DNA of 64,000 nucleotides, taken from positions 2,576,001 to 2,640,000 of the forward strand of contig JADLSH010000388.1 in NCBI GenBank assembly GCA_016169945.1, in the 5' to 3' direction. Shown here in pieces: positions 45,501 through 58,700 of the stretch; positions within the stretch are counted from its first letter, which is position 1; each line of letters begins with the position of its first letter. The notes below the pieces were generated by a model. It was not told the DNA's origin, searched no databases, and saw nothing but the letters and a program-made list of their open reading frames with translations. The stretch is from Trachythela sp. YZ-2020. Taxonomy: Eukaryota; Cnidaria; Anthozoa; Malacalcyonacea; Clavulariidae. Made by a program: the position numbers and the translations under genes.

Positions 45501-46850
45501 AAATTTATTTCACTCTATGATTTCAATGTTTCCTTATGCTTATAAAGAGATGCGATATTCACCGATATTTATATACCTCACAATATACTTGTCCAATGAA
45601 TCAGAGAACTAGGTTTGTACCACATGACCATGGTATTTTTGAGCGACGATACCACACTACAGCGGCAAATTCGACTTTGAATCGTAAGTACTTCATCTTC
45701 TGGAGCTATAATGGCTCTGACCCACACCCTGCAGGCTCCCGACTTGCTATCTACCACATCGACTTGCCTCCAAGAAGAGCTCATTCAATACCTACACCAA
45801 ACCATGCCCTAAAGCTTGTGGTGCAAGGATCCACTCCGGCTTCAAAAGATGAAGTACATACGCTTTGAATGGGATGGTAGTTTATACGAATTGTATAGGG
45901 TTAGGTTTTTAAAAGATTATACATTTCGTGTAGGCATATACAAAGAATATACCATTTGAACACCGCTCGTTCAAGAGGTTTTTTGTGGAAAAGTTGTAGA
46001 TCTGAAGACCCATAATAGGTAATCTGGCAATAGCCTTGTTTTCAGCTTTTCATGATTTGCAAACATACTTCCAGGAAGGATGAATGAGCAAACTGCACAC
46101 AGGATCCGAATACATTTGTCACCAGAAACCCCCACCCCGGGATTAGACTTTTGCAAAACCTAATGCAAGAAAATGCCCCACCTACAGTATAGGGGCAATC
46201 ATAGCAAGTAAAAGCCTCACCTAGAACAAGATACTAATTAAAAGTGTCTTTATTAAAATATATTTATTACAACTATTAACAGCATTGCAAAATCATCCCC
46301 CACCTATTCCCCATGTCACTCCAGGGTGGGGGTTTCCAATGACAAGTGCATAATACTAATTAACAACTAATGAAAATTAGAGCAATAAGGTTTTCATAAT
46401 TATATTTTTAACATCACAAGTATTCTATTCTTGGATAGTTTGAGGAGCAATTTGATTTATTTATTAGCTTCGCAATACTGCGACAGTGGATAACCGATTA
46501 CCACATCCCTCTAAAATATTTGCATGCCAAGACTAAGAGATCTGTTCCCTCAAACTTCTGCTGTGTAGAGTAGTATTGGTAATTTGGTTTAAACAGCACC
46601 TGAAAATAGAAATATAATTTAAGTAGGTAGTCTTGGAATAAAAAAATGGACATATATTATTCCTTTTGGTCCCAACAACATCAGATGTCAGAAGTTATAT
46701 CCAGTATATTGGAATCATCATCATTTAATTATGATGGGGGCAAACATTTTATCATCATTTGTTGGAAGACCACAATCCAGCAACCAAAGTATATTTGTGT
46801 TTATTGTGAATTTGCCATCTTTTACCTAGTTACAAATGCAGATTCTTTTT
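45501..46850. other. Spacer, no feature supported
   Basis: AT-rich. A frame at 45536-45868 has no recognisable domain and no splice support. I see nothing else. Confidence 0.45.
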
Positions 46851-47021
46851 GAGGAGTAGTAGTATTATCCAAAAGCATAATTTTTCATGGATCTAAAATG
46901 ACAGAGGAAGAACATATTTAGAAATCCAACTTAAAATACAAGATTTCTCGGCATCTCGTTCGATTGGATTAACAGTAGAAGGTGTTAGTTAACACCTTCT
47001 AACTTAAAATACAGTAAATGG

Positions 47022-47968
47022 AACATCAGCAAGTTCTGGCTATATAATAACAGCGTTGTATCAGCATTGTCGATAAGATGGGGAAAAAATTAGTCATCAT
47101 TTGTTCCAGGGTAACAAACTACATTTTTTAGACAATGTACAGTCGTTTCATTTCAAATGTTCCAAGCAAAATAAAAGTGCACATAAGCATATTGACACAA
47201 GGACACCTTACCTTATATATTGATTTTATTTTGATAAGGCATTGCTAAACCAGCTGAAGAGAACAAAGAGCAATTTAATTAGATAAGACTTCAGAGCCTG
47301 TGAGCTACAGTTTAGTTAAATTATTAAGTGGAGCATCAGTAAGTTCTGGCTTAAAGACAGCTTAGTATCACCATGGTCGATAAGTTGGGGAAAAAATTAA
47401 GTCATCATTTGTTCCACTATTAAAGTAAGGCCTTTTTCTCAATAAATGGTTATAAACAATTTACCTCCACAAGGAGACCAACTAGAATACTTTAGAAAAT
47501 CTGCAAGTAAGGTAGCAATTGGTATGAGAAATCAGTAATCCTACAAAATTATTATCATCATTATTGTCATTTGTTGTCAGTCAGACATCCAAGGAAGATT
47601 TACCATCATCGAAATGACAAAGCATCACTTTGGTGGAAACTGCGAATATATGGGTAACATCATCATTCTGACAACAAGCTTTAGGACTTTCAAATAGTAA
47701 TTACTGTATGTAGGAAACCTACCCATTTAACAATAAACAAACCAATGCCAGGCACCATCTGACAGGGGTAATGATAATTAGGCGATACACCAAATTCCTA
47801 TGAAGAAATAATTTGTATAAGTGTCTGACATGATGTAATAATTTTCATGTGGAAATAAGATGTATCGTCAGTCAGACATCCAAGGAAGATTTACCATCAT
47901 CGAAATGACAAAGCATCACTTTGGTGGAAACTGCGAATATATGGGTAAACATCATCATTCTGACAATA
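47022..47968. repeat. Locally duplicated segments
   Basis: 47576-47672 and 47870-47968 are nearly identical (about 98 bp, beginning GTCAGTCAGACATCCAAGG). 47022-47105 and 47331-47415 are a second, more diverged pair sharing TCGATAAG.TGGGGAAAAAAT. On the minus strand parts read like SLxLLxSxxLL and VMLCHFDDGKSSLDV, similar to the exon-like blocks at 48242-49200. Confidence 0.75.
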
Positions 47969-48241
47969 CTTTTTTCCTCTAAAGTGAACAAGGAACATAG
48001 ATCATACCATGCATAGCAGTGTAGTCCAAGTAGGATATCCTAATAAGTAAACAAAGAACCATAAAACAATTGCCAATATACGTTATTATATATTAACATG
48101 TAAACATGGGTTTCTCAGTCTGACGTACATCTCAGCATTTTGAACTAAGTCAGGGATAACTGCGATAGTCTTCATCATTGATAAATACCCAATTAGTACT
48201 AGAGTGAAATGTACTATGAACCACGCACTGACATACCTTAC

Positions 48242-48733
48242 GTTCCCACTGTCGTTAAACTCAACCACTTGACGATTTCTGTCGCATAGCATGGATAGTT
48301 CCCCGGTGAATTGTGTATACCCTTTAGGCAGTATTGGAAGATCAACTCATAGGAGATGATCAGACGACAACAACACCAAGCTGTCCTTGTCCGCTTTAAT
48401 GACATTGTAGTTGGCATTACACTTCTCAAGGACCTCCATCCAATAGCCCATCTAAAAATCACCAAATAGACATGTATTTAAAACGGTGTTAATATTCTGC
48501 TTTCTAAAATTGATTAGCAAAACTTGTACTTATTTAACTAGGCTCAGAGTCAGAAAAGTATTTAATGAATCATAGCGTCGTTTTTAACACTCAGATAAGA
48601 GGTGTCAGTAAAACATTCATCATTGCCTAATTAACAATGTACAAACAGGCACTGAAGTGATGGTATCAACGAACTGATTACTTACGTAACGCTCATTCGT
48701 ACCATTCAGCTCACACCACAAGACAAATCCGCC
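48242..48733 (-). pseudogene. Two exon-like blocks of an unidentified gene, with an in-frame TGA
   Basis: On the minus strand, block A (48733-48686, acceptor ttaag, donor gtaagt) reads GGFVLWCELNGTNERY. Block B (48451-48242, acceptor tttttag, donor gtaagg) reads MGYWMEVLEKCNANYNVIK, ADKDSLVLLSSDHLL, then TGA, then VDLPILPKGYTQFTGELS and MLCDRNRQVVEFNDSGN. Both are 48 and 210 nt, joining in phase 0. Composition looks like protein, but I recognise no family. The TGA could be a disabling mutation, a sequence error or recoding. Weaker relatives occur from 46.9 to 49.2 kb. Confidence 0.4.
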
Positions 48734-50613
48734 CTTAAGTATACACAAAATAAAGTGAGTATTCAAAAATTCCTATTTTGGCAAAACAAACCAAAAGTAA
48801 AGCTACAATATCAGACAGCCAAGGGTTGTGTCATCAAATATCTCAGAGACTCTAGTCTAAAGATTTCATCATATATTGTAGCTTCAGACATATTTGCTGA
48901 AAATAATCTTGTTTGATGGAAAAATCCTTACATGCTACGAAGTTCATCAGATATTTTCCATTCATTTTTCTTGTAGACATGGTTCCTATAGAGTAAAAAG
49001 AAACGAAATATTTGACTTTGAAAACTATACAACACTATATTCAGAAAATGTGGATTTTTCATTCAACTTTCTCGTAGACATGAATGCCTAATATAACAAA
49101 AACTTTCACTAAATTTGGTAATCAGTATACTCTCAGACAAATGCCTCGGTAGTCTTCACTAATTAATAACTCAGGCTCGTCATCAAAGTCATCACAGAGT
49201 ATTACTAACTTGGCAACTTCAACAGGTTGGGCCAGCCTTGACTGCAAATATTGGGTTGCCCCCTTTGCAAGTCAGGGTCCTTGCTTGTGTTGGGGCCATC
49301 ACTTCTCTGCCCCGTTTGCAAGTTCATGGCCTCTCTAGGCAGGGGGGACCAAATATATTCATGCTGTTCTAAAATTATGACATCTAGGCGCCCCAAAACC
49401 AAGACCCCCCAGGTTACACTACTGGAAATTTTTTACACAAAACGACAATTTCTACACTAAAAACTATAAACTACAAGGAATATATCATTGTTTAATCATT
49501 TCTACACGTAAATACTAGTCTTTGAATACGACGGCGCAGGCTAGCGCCATCGCGCAAACAATTTTTTCGTGCCACGTGGGCGCATCATGTCCTTCACTAT
49601 ATGCCTCGTGCTAACGAAAATTTCTTACTTTTTCGCTCTTGATATCAGTTTTTGACCCTCGCTTATGTTTCCTGGTATATAAATTCAATACATTAGACGA
49701 AAAAAGTTAACTTTATATGAAAAATACCCGATTATATCGCATAATAAAGTTGACCATGTGACCAGCGCAGACGCGACGCGAAAATGTTTTACCTTTGATA
49801 AATCACAGTTTTCTAGGCCTAAGGGAACACCGCAAATAAAAGGCAGTTTAGTATTCTAATACGTTCATACTTACAAGAAATTATAAGGCAATTCAGCATA
49901 AAATCAGCCCCAACTTTATAAAAAAATATATAAACTATTCTTCCCTTCTCTCTGATCTTTGCTCCACGGTAATACGATTGCGAAAAGAACGCTCACATTT
50001 CATCACGTGCTTTTATAGCCATGAATCACATGACCTTCACGATTAACCAATTAAATTCGTTCTAGGGCTTCCAGCCTTCCACCGGCAAGAAAGAAGAATT
50101 CGAAGTTCCTTTTCCATTGAAATTTTCTATATTTTGCAATATCTTGCTGGATATTTTTGAATTTCTTTTTAATTCTCATGAAAATTTTAACTTTAGACCT
50201 GATTAACTTTCAAACAAAATGTCACTTTGCAATATATCGGCAATAAAAACAATTAGAATTAGGCATTTTTTCCTTTCAAGGAAAAAAGGGAAATATATTT
50301 TTCACGAGCTTGTATATTTTCTCCGAATCATCTCCGGCAGTACCCGATTGTCAACTGATCATCTGCGATATCTTTCTGGCAGATGTAATATTATCGAAAA
50401 ACAATATTTGTCTGGACAACAGGACAATTTTATGATTTTTGAATTTCTTTTGCAAAAATACCTAAATATTCTTCTTTTAGTTGGAGAATAAAGTAGTTAA
50501 GCTTGAATTAAGATACACAGACTTAAGCGAAATAAAACACACAGACTTTAATTAAAAAGACAACCGCATATATTCCAGAACAAATTACATTTGTAGCAAA
50601 TTGTCAATAATTT

Positions 50614-52102
50614 ATGCCTTGGAACATTCCTGGTGGACCTGGTTTTCGAATGGCCGATAGTATGCCGTACAATTCTGCTGGAAGAACAGCTAAAGATCTA
50701 AAGAAAAGACTAGTTTCTAAAGATGGGAGTATTATGTTCGAAGTTAGGAATGTAAATGAGAGATGGCGCTTTTTAGTGGATCTATTTACTTCACTCATTG
50801 CTCTAAAATGGCGATGGGTCTTATTCATGTTTTGTGCAACTTATGTTTTGACATGGTTGGTTTTCGGTGGCATGTGGGCCCTCCTTGTAGTTGCATATGG
50901 CCCGGGATATTGCGTAGACCAGGTAGGTTTTTAGGGAATAAGTACTTAACTTAAGTGCTTAGATATTTTATAGAAATATTTTGTTTGAATAAATTATGTT
51001 TATATAATAGCTCAGTATTCTGTGAGGATAATTAATATCTAATGAAGTTGTGGTTTATAGTTATTGCTTAAGATATTATCAGCACAAATACATCTTGATC
51101 ATAAAATATCTAATAGTATTGCTTGCTTTTCTCAGCACTATCATAGGAAGAGTAATTTAAATACATTTGCTGAAAAATTATGTATTTCTGAATGTCCCAA
51201 ATGGGAATTGAACAGTTGGGGCTAAATTATAGAATACCCATAAATACACCTAATAAACAATTGTAAAGTTCTATTCAGACGATCTAGTTTGTTGCATCTG
51301 ATCTTTCTTGATCCATAAATTCTCATTTCAATAGGTGGATGACTTCACAAGTGCATTCTATTTCTCTGTTGAAACACAACAAACTATTGGTTATGGTGGT
51401 CGACAGATTACAACTAAATGTGTGGTTGCTGGCTTGCTACTCCAAGCCCAATCTCTCGTTGGTAATCTCCTCGAGTGCATCGCACTTGGGTTAATATTCT
51501 CCAAGATAATACGACCAATCAAAAGAGCAAAAACAGTTGTATTTTCAAAGAAAATGCTAATAAACAAACGGGGAGGCAAAATGTGTCTGATGTTCAGGTT
51601 AACAGACCTGCGGGATAGTCAGATAGTCGAATCTCACATAAGGTTACAAATGTTCAGTACTTTTGAGGAAAATGGCAGAATATACCCTTATCATCAACAA
51701 GATCTTGAAGTCAAGTATGATTGGAATTCAGATAGCGATAGACAAGATCAATTATTTTTGTTAATACCACTAACAATCATTCATGTTATTGATGAAAATA
51801 GTCCATTTTATGACTTAACACCTCAAAAGTTATTAATGTCCAAGTTCGAGTTGGTTGCAGTTCTTGATGGAATAGTAGAATCAACAGGCTTGAACACACA
51901 AGCAAAGACATCGTATCTCCCAGATGAGATACTATGGGGTTATGATTTTGTTAATCTGATGTCCGAGGATAATTTTGACAGCGTTGCTGGAAAGTTTTGG
52001 GTAAATTTTGAGCGACATGATGATGTGTTGTCAGTGGAATTACCAAACTGTTCAGCTCGGGATCAACATGATCTGTCGTTAACCAGGTCTAGTATTATAT
52101 AA
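50614..52102 (+). CDS. Inward-rectifier K+ channel (Kir), two exons
   Basis: Exon 1 is 50614-50922 (103 codons, donor gtaggt) and exon 2 is 51335-52102 (acceptor ttcaatag), joining in phase 0 to 358 residues, near the lower end for Kir proteins. M1 lies at about 65-95; the intron falls just before the pore helix (YCVDQ/VDDF). The filter is QTIGYGG (GYG at 122-124); C100 and C132 are the disulfide pair. The cytoplasmic domain keeps KMCLMFRLTDLRDSQ, HQQDLEVKYDW and PLTIIHVIDENSPFY. Rectification sites relative to Kir2.1 are E150 (D172), E202 (E224) and D281 (E299), all acidic, predicting stronger rectification than the paralogue at 43460. Both paralogues have an acidic residue in place of Kir2.1 K219. 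A piggyBac-type MITE begins 17 bp after the stop. Confidence 0.96.
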
Positions 52103-52118
52103 CTTAATGAGAAGGATG

Positions 52119-52231
52119 TTAACCCATTAGCTGGCAATGCTCACAGATGCACCCTACTTTAGTATTTTACTCTGTCTAACGCCAGAGTGTTTTACTCATC
52201 AGTGGTAGGATACTGCCAGTTAATGGGTTAA
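52119..52231. mobile_element. piggyBac-type MITE, second copy
   Basis: TTAACCCATTAGCTGGCA at the left and TGCCAGTTAATGGGTTAA at the right; the interior shares TTTAGTATTTTACTCTGTCT with the inverse of the copy at 33159-33271. It probably lies in the 3' UTR of the second Kir gene. Decayed relatives occur at about 58120-58350. Confidence 0.8.
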
Positions 52232-52778
52232 TGTTAGTAAGTACCAAAATAATTGTTGCGTTATATGTTGAATTTGTGTCAACATGTTATATGTAAATAG
52301 AGTTTAATTTGTTAGTGTGTTGCTTTCTAATTTTTTACCAATTACCCTTTAGAACTAAGTGGCCTTTTAGAAAAAGTGCAAAACCTGCAATATCCCACAG
52401 TGAACATGCACAAATACAGATTTTGACTCTTGATCAACTGCCCAGTGCAAAAAACTAACGGGCACTAAAAGACTGCATACCTCTGCCAACATTTTAAGTC
52501 GAGTATTCATGCATAAATTATACATGCACTAATTACACATTCAGTCCTTTTTCAGCCCGGGAAGGCAAGACAAACTTTTGTAGATTTCTCATCTACTTTT
52601 CATCCAAATTGAACCAAAATTGAATCGATTTGTCCTTAGCCTATGGCCATTAGCTCCACCAATATTTGTATCAAAATGTTTAATAGTTTTCAATTATCCT
52701 ACTAAGAAACAAACACACACAAACAAATCCTGGGAGTGAAAACATATTGATAGTGATACACAAACATTTTCAATATAA

Positions 52779-55700
52779 CTATCTATCTGCCGACCATACA
52801 AATAATGAACGTTCTCTTAGCACCCGTATGCCAATTAAATTCCATTCAGCTTGAGTTACCCAAAGTTCTTGAGCTGAGTCTAATATACCAAGTATAGCAC
52901 CACCTTTCCAACATATAGTTCTTGCATCCACATCCTGGTAAAATAAAGCACATATTACTATTATAATTGGCCCTTTTTATTAACTGGAGACGGATAGGCA
53001 GGGGGGGGAAGGGGGGTGGCATTCGTCCCCTCGAAAGCCTTCAAACGATATTTTCTGAAAGCCTTCGAACGATAACTGTTTAACTGGGGAACAAAGCTGT
53101 AACAATGATTTTACAACAATGAAAGCCTTCATAGGCTATAATTTATGCAAATGTGCATGACACTTAAGCCAAAAAGGTCTTACAGTCGATTTCAGCTCAC
53201 TTTTCAACGCGCGGTTCATTCAGCCCCCCCCCCATAGCTTGGGGAAGGGGGGTTCTGCCCCCAAGCGCCCACCCCCCTCTTCTGTGTCAGACGGATGATG
53301 CGTTTTAATGTCTGTAGTCTAGCATAACGCTATATTGCTTGGAGTGATTATTTACTAAATTTCAGATGAGACCACAGACCCCTTACCCTAGACTTGGCCA
53401 TGACGTCCACAGATTCAGCCAATTTGGGTTGTTTTCTATTTAACAATTTAGCTTTCAGTCTTTCCTGTAGTTTCGTTAAAGCTCCGTTAAACATGAATCC
53501 TCCTCCAATAAGAAGGATATTACTGTACAGTTTTTGTTGCGTTTCTTCTGATCCTACATAAATACAACATAATAAATTCATTAATACACAGACGCCTGTA
53601 TTCTACAAGCTCACTCACACTCAAAGAGTGGAGGTTCAAGCTGAGCTTCCCTTGAGTGTCAGTGCTATTTTTGAATAGCTGGAGGGTGAGTACTCACATA
53701 GTACTGGTACAGCACTTTAAACCCTACAGCTATTCAAGAACAGCACTGACACTCTAGGGAAGCTCAGATTGAACCTCCACTCTTTGAGTGTGAGTGAGCT
53801 TTTAGAATACAGGCGAGAGTCTCCCCTTGACGACTAAATCGTCGATTACATCTAATTAAACTAATTTTGTTTATACTGGATAGCTCTTTCTCAACTGTTA
53901 TTTCTAGTCCCTACATTGCAAATTTTACAAAAGAGAACTTTGATCCAAAAGAAATTGTTTTTGCTCCAAAGGACTTGTTCAGTCATCAAGTTTACTTCTT
54001 CAAATTCACAGTGCAGAGGTCCAGTAAGGATCATCTCTTATAGTTCTAGTGCTACTACAGGAGGAAACCGGAGTACCCGGAGAAAACCGGAGTACCCGGA
54101 GAAAACCTGGGATAGGTTTCCTCCTGTAGTGACACTTGACTAAGCCGGCGATGAGTCATACACTGGACCTCGAATGAGAACAGTTAAGAACTGATAGGGC
54201 TATCCAGTATAAATACAGTTAATCTAGTTTTGTCCTGAATACACGAGTGAAAAACTATATCACGTATAGATACTAGTAAATATTTGCATAGTTCTCTCAT
54301 TGGCAACCCTTGTATGAGTATTGTGATGTAATCTGGTCGAATTCAGATAAAACAGTGCTTGACAGAAGAGAGGGGCTCGGATAATTTTGCAAAAGCGGGT
54401 TAGAGAAGAACGTAGTCAAGAATTGTTTAGAAAGTTAGCGTGGTAGCCATTAACTGATCGATGGGATTTTCATAAATGTCTAGCGGTCTTTAAATCTCTT
54501 AAGGGTTTCTATCCTATAAATCTTAGGAATCTCTTTGTTCTTAATTCTGATATACATAATTATAATACCCGTACTCGATCACATATTCATCCTGTCGAAA
54601 TTTCATCTAAGTCAGGGTATATATCATTTTCGTATTCAGCTGCTACTCTATACAATAACCTTAATCCTATTGTGAAGAACTCTAGCTATTAGCGACTTCA
54701 CTAATAAGTACTGGTCATATAAGTCGTAGACTCTTAGTCCTTAATCTTAGTGTGTTTTTCCTATTAATTATTTACTGTAGGTTTGCACAGCTTCAATGTA
54801 AATAAGTGTCAACTTTTTTAATTCTGTGCTCAAATAAAGTTTATTATTATTATCAAGTTCTACGAATCTAATCTGGAGCAGTGTGCAAAAAGCAACCTTA
54901 TAACCGTCTTGTTCAATTCCAACCAGGAAGATATATCTTACCACAACAGTTAATGCTGTGAATGACAGCATTATCTAGTCCCAGTCCTTTTTCCGGGTTA
55001 ATCGGGTCTGCCGTCTTCTTCATCATTAGCAGTCCAGATGGTTTGGACATTTCATCGGTCTCCGGCGCAGCCTGATCTCCTTTGCCAGCCTTGGGTTCTC
55101 TAGTGCCAGACTGAAATAGATAGGAGCATATTCAGACCTCTCTAATACGGACACTCGGGAGAGACACCGCAAAGTCTCCGTAGTATAGAGAGGTGTGCGT
55201 TTTATAGAGGTTTTTGAAAAGAAAATATATGAGAATTATATTTGTCGGGGCATTGAAAACCGCGTCCATAATATGTAATAGAGAGGTGTTCTCAAGGACG
55301 AAAATATTGAAGATATGAAGATATTAGATCTGATATATATATATATTAGATCAGTGGGTCTATGTTTGCCGTGCTTTACATAGTGTCATTGACCACTTGT
55401 TGCGATTCAACTGCAATTTTGTCCCGACTTAGAAAGTGTCACTTGGATGCTCTAATGCAGTCCAAACTCCGAACCTGTCTATTATTAATCCATGGGTCAT
55501 CAATAATTATTGAGTCCATTAATACCTCGAGAAGTTGTTTGTCATCAAGGAGATCCTCAGGATCGTCATACTGTAGGTTTGGTGTTGTCACCAAGATTTC
55601 ACCAACTATACCAAGTAACTGAGGATAAAACATTGCCTAGAATAGACATACAGATTTAGTACAGTCGCCACTTATATGCAAGTTACTTATATACAAAAGT

Positions 55701-58700
55701 TATGCGTTCAAAGATTTTCTAGACCCAAAACCAAACCTGAAAAATTATTCCGCTTAAGTGCACAAATTTTTCACATTTTTTTACTATGATTCGTTCAATC
55801 TGATTTTGGTCAACTACTGATCCAATAACTTTCATAAACTAGGGCAAAAATTTACCATAGGTGCTTGCATAACTTCATCTCCAAGCTTCAACTCGTACAA
55901 CAAAGGCCTTTCTCCAGGACGATGCACTTGAAATTCATGAATCTGACCTGCTGGAATTTCCTGCGTAATTAAAATTGCCATTTAGAAACATATTAAGAAC
56001 GATTACACGCTTACCCGTCCACACTAATCGGGTAATCCACATTATTTGTCAATCATTGCTTAGACGTACCTGTGGACGTGTGGCTTACCTGATTCAAATG
56101 GCAAAAGGTTTCCTTGAGTTCTTTAAGTAAATAGACATCTAATTTATCTTTGTATGGGTTGCACTCCTTGTACGGAAAATTCATCTATAATTGAAAAGTT
56201 ACTACCTCGTAAAACGAAGAGATAAGAGTTAATTGGCAAGCGAGAGTTTGCATGAGAGTTTCATCAACTCGAGAACAAGAGTTGCATGAGAGTTGACTGG
56301 CGCGTACTGGTTAAACGATCAAAAACTCTTTTCAACTCTCATCAAAATTTGAACCAGCTCAAAATTGATGAGAGTTTCAGGCCTGCAAATTACTGTCGGT
56401 CCGGCTAAATTTTACGTTTTGTCCGATCAAACCGTTTTTCACTTCCACCGTTTCGGATCGAAACATCTTTAACCAATCTCAAATTGATTTATAACATGTT
56501 TTCCAACATATTTTGCTCGTTTAAAGTTATTATATATATTTAAAAAACCTGCAGGAAATTAGTATCAGTCAAGAAAATGATCGGAAATGATCACGTTTGC
56601 GGTTCGTGTAATATTTTGGCAAAACTTAAACAGCATTCTGTATCAATCGAGGAGAAATTGGAGAAATTCTAAAAGTTTTGTAAAACATAAACCATAACCG
56701 TGTTGCATAAAATATGAGCACAGTTCTTGCAGCCTTGCACATAGCAGACGTAGCACTTGATGCACGAGTAGTCTGCCAAAATACATTGTGCTAATATTTC
56801 TTTTAAATGAAAAACTCTGCTTTGTCCATTGTCCGACAAGAACTGATAAATGTCCGGCCACTTTTTGTCTTGGCCGGACATTTGTCCTGCCCAGTAAAAT
56901 AATTATTTGCAGGCCTGGACTTGCTGAGAGTGCATGAATGAGAGTTGATGAGAGTGCATGAATGAGAGTGCATGAATGAGAGTGCATGAATGAGAGTGAA
57001 TGAATGAGAGTGAATGAATGAGAGTGAATGAATGAGAGTGCATGAATGAGAGTGCATGAATGAGAGTGCATGAATGAGAGTGAATGAATGAGAGTGAATG
57101 AGAGTGCATGAATGAGAGTGAATGAATGAGAGTTGATGAGAGTGCATGAATGAGAGTGCATGAATGAGAGTGCATGAATGAGAGTGAATGAATGAGAGTG
57201 AATGAGAGTGAATGAATGAGAGTGCATGAATGAGAGTGCATGAATGAGAGTGAATGAATGAGAGTTGATGAGAATGCATGAATGAGAGTGCATGAATGAG
57301 AGTGCATGAATGAGAGTTGATGAGAGTGAATGAGAGTGCATGAATGAGAGTGCATGAATGAGAGTGAATGAATGAGAGTTGATGAGAGTGCATGAATGAG
57401 AGTGAATGAATGAGAGTTGATGAGAGTGCATGAATGAGAGTGCATGAATGAGAGTGAATGAATGAGAGTTGATGAGAGTGCATGAATGAGAGTGAATGAA
57501 TGAGAGTTGATGAGAGTGCATGAATGAGAGTGCATGAATGAGAGTGCATGAATGAGAGTGAATGAATGAGAGTGCATGAATGAGAGTGCATGAATGAGAG
57601 TGCATGAATGAGAGTGCATGAATGAGAGTGCATGAATGAGAGTGTATGAATGAGAGTGCATGAATGAGAGTGCATGAATGAGAGTTGATGAGAGTGCATG
57701 AATGAGAGTGCATGAATGAGAGTGAATGAATGAGAGTGCATGAATGAGAGTGCATGAATGAGAGTTGATGAGAGTGCATGAATGAGAGTGTATGAATGAG
57801 AGTGAATGAATGAGAGTGCATGAATGAAGTTGGCGATCAAACACGACCAAACTCTCATCCTCGTTTCATCGGGGTTTATAATGTCCTCATTACAGAAGGA
57901 TGTGAGTTGACGAAAACGTCGCCATGTAAAACAGTCGCTCTATTTGACAAGCAGCACCATCCACTGGCACCATCACACATAATACATTCTGTACCTTTTG
58001 CAGCAGCCAAAAGAAACATCTTGTAACATCATTTCCACCATAATGTAGGAGGAGCCTTCATAAAGGATTGCAAAAGGATTACTCTCACTGTATCTCAGAA
58101 CTCACCATTAAGCGACGGTTCGCCTTCTTTGTATTTTTACTCTGTGTAACGCCAGACCATTCTACTCGTCAAGAAAGGACGCAAGACATCTGCTCATTAT
58201 ATTAATGGTTAACCGAACTAACTTTCCATGCCTCTTGTTAACCCATTAAGCGACAATGTGCCCCACTTTCCCCACGTTATTATTTACTCTGCATCCTATT
58301 GAACTATTTTACTGGTCAAGGGCAGGCTTTTGGGCACTAATGGTTAACCTTGCATTCTCAAGGTTAAAACAACAGAAGTATTTCATATACCTTGATGAAG
58401 GTATAGTTAAACCATCTTCAATGCAACTAATGTGAGTTTTCTCATGGCCGACATCTACCACGCAACCACAACTTATGCCACAGCCAAAGGAAGAACTGAC
58501 AGATTCCTACATGAAAGGTACAGTGATATGTAGAGTGATATGAAGTGTAAATGTTAAGATTATAGACTTGTCTGTTTATGTGCAGAGACGACAGCTCTCT
58601 AATACGAATATGTCTCTAATACGAATACCTCTCTAATATGGACACCTCTCTAATACGGACACCTCTCTAATACATATACCTCTCTAACTCGGTCACCTCT

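Noticed and set aside
45536..45868. 110-codon open frame after the first Kir gene
   Set aside because: No domain, no homology I recognise, and a second antisense frame in the same place; most likely chance.
56643..57858. Open frames of 315-392 codons, the longest minus-strand readings here
   Set aside because: They run through the 14-bp minisatellite inside ACTR8 intron 8; His-Ser-Leu repeats, not a protein gene.
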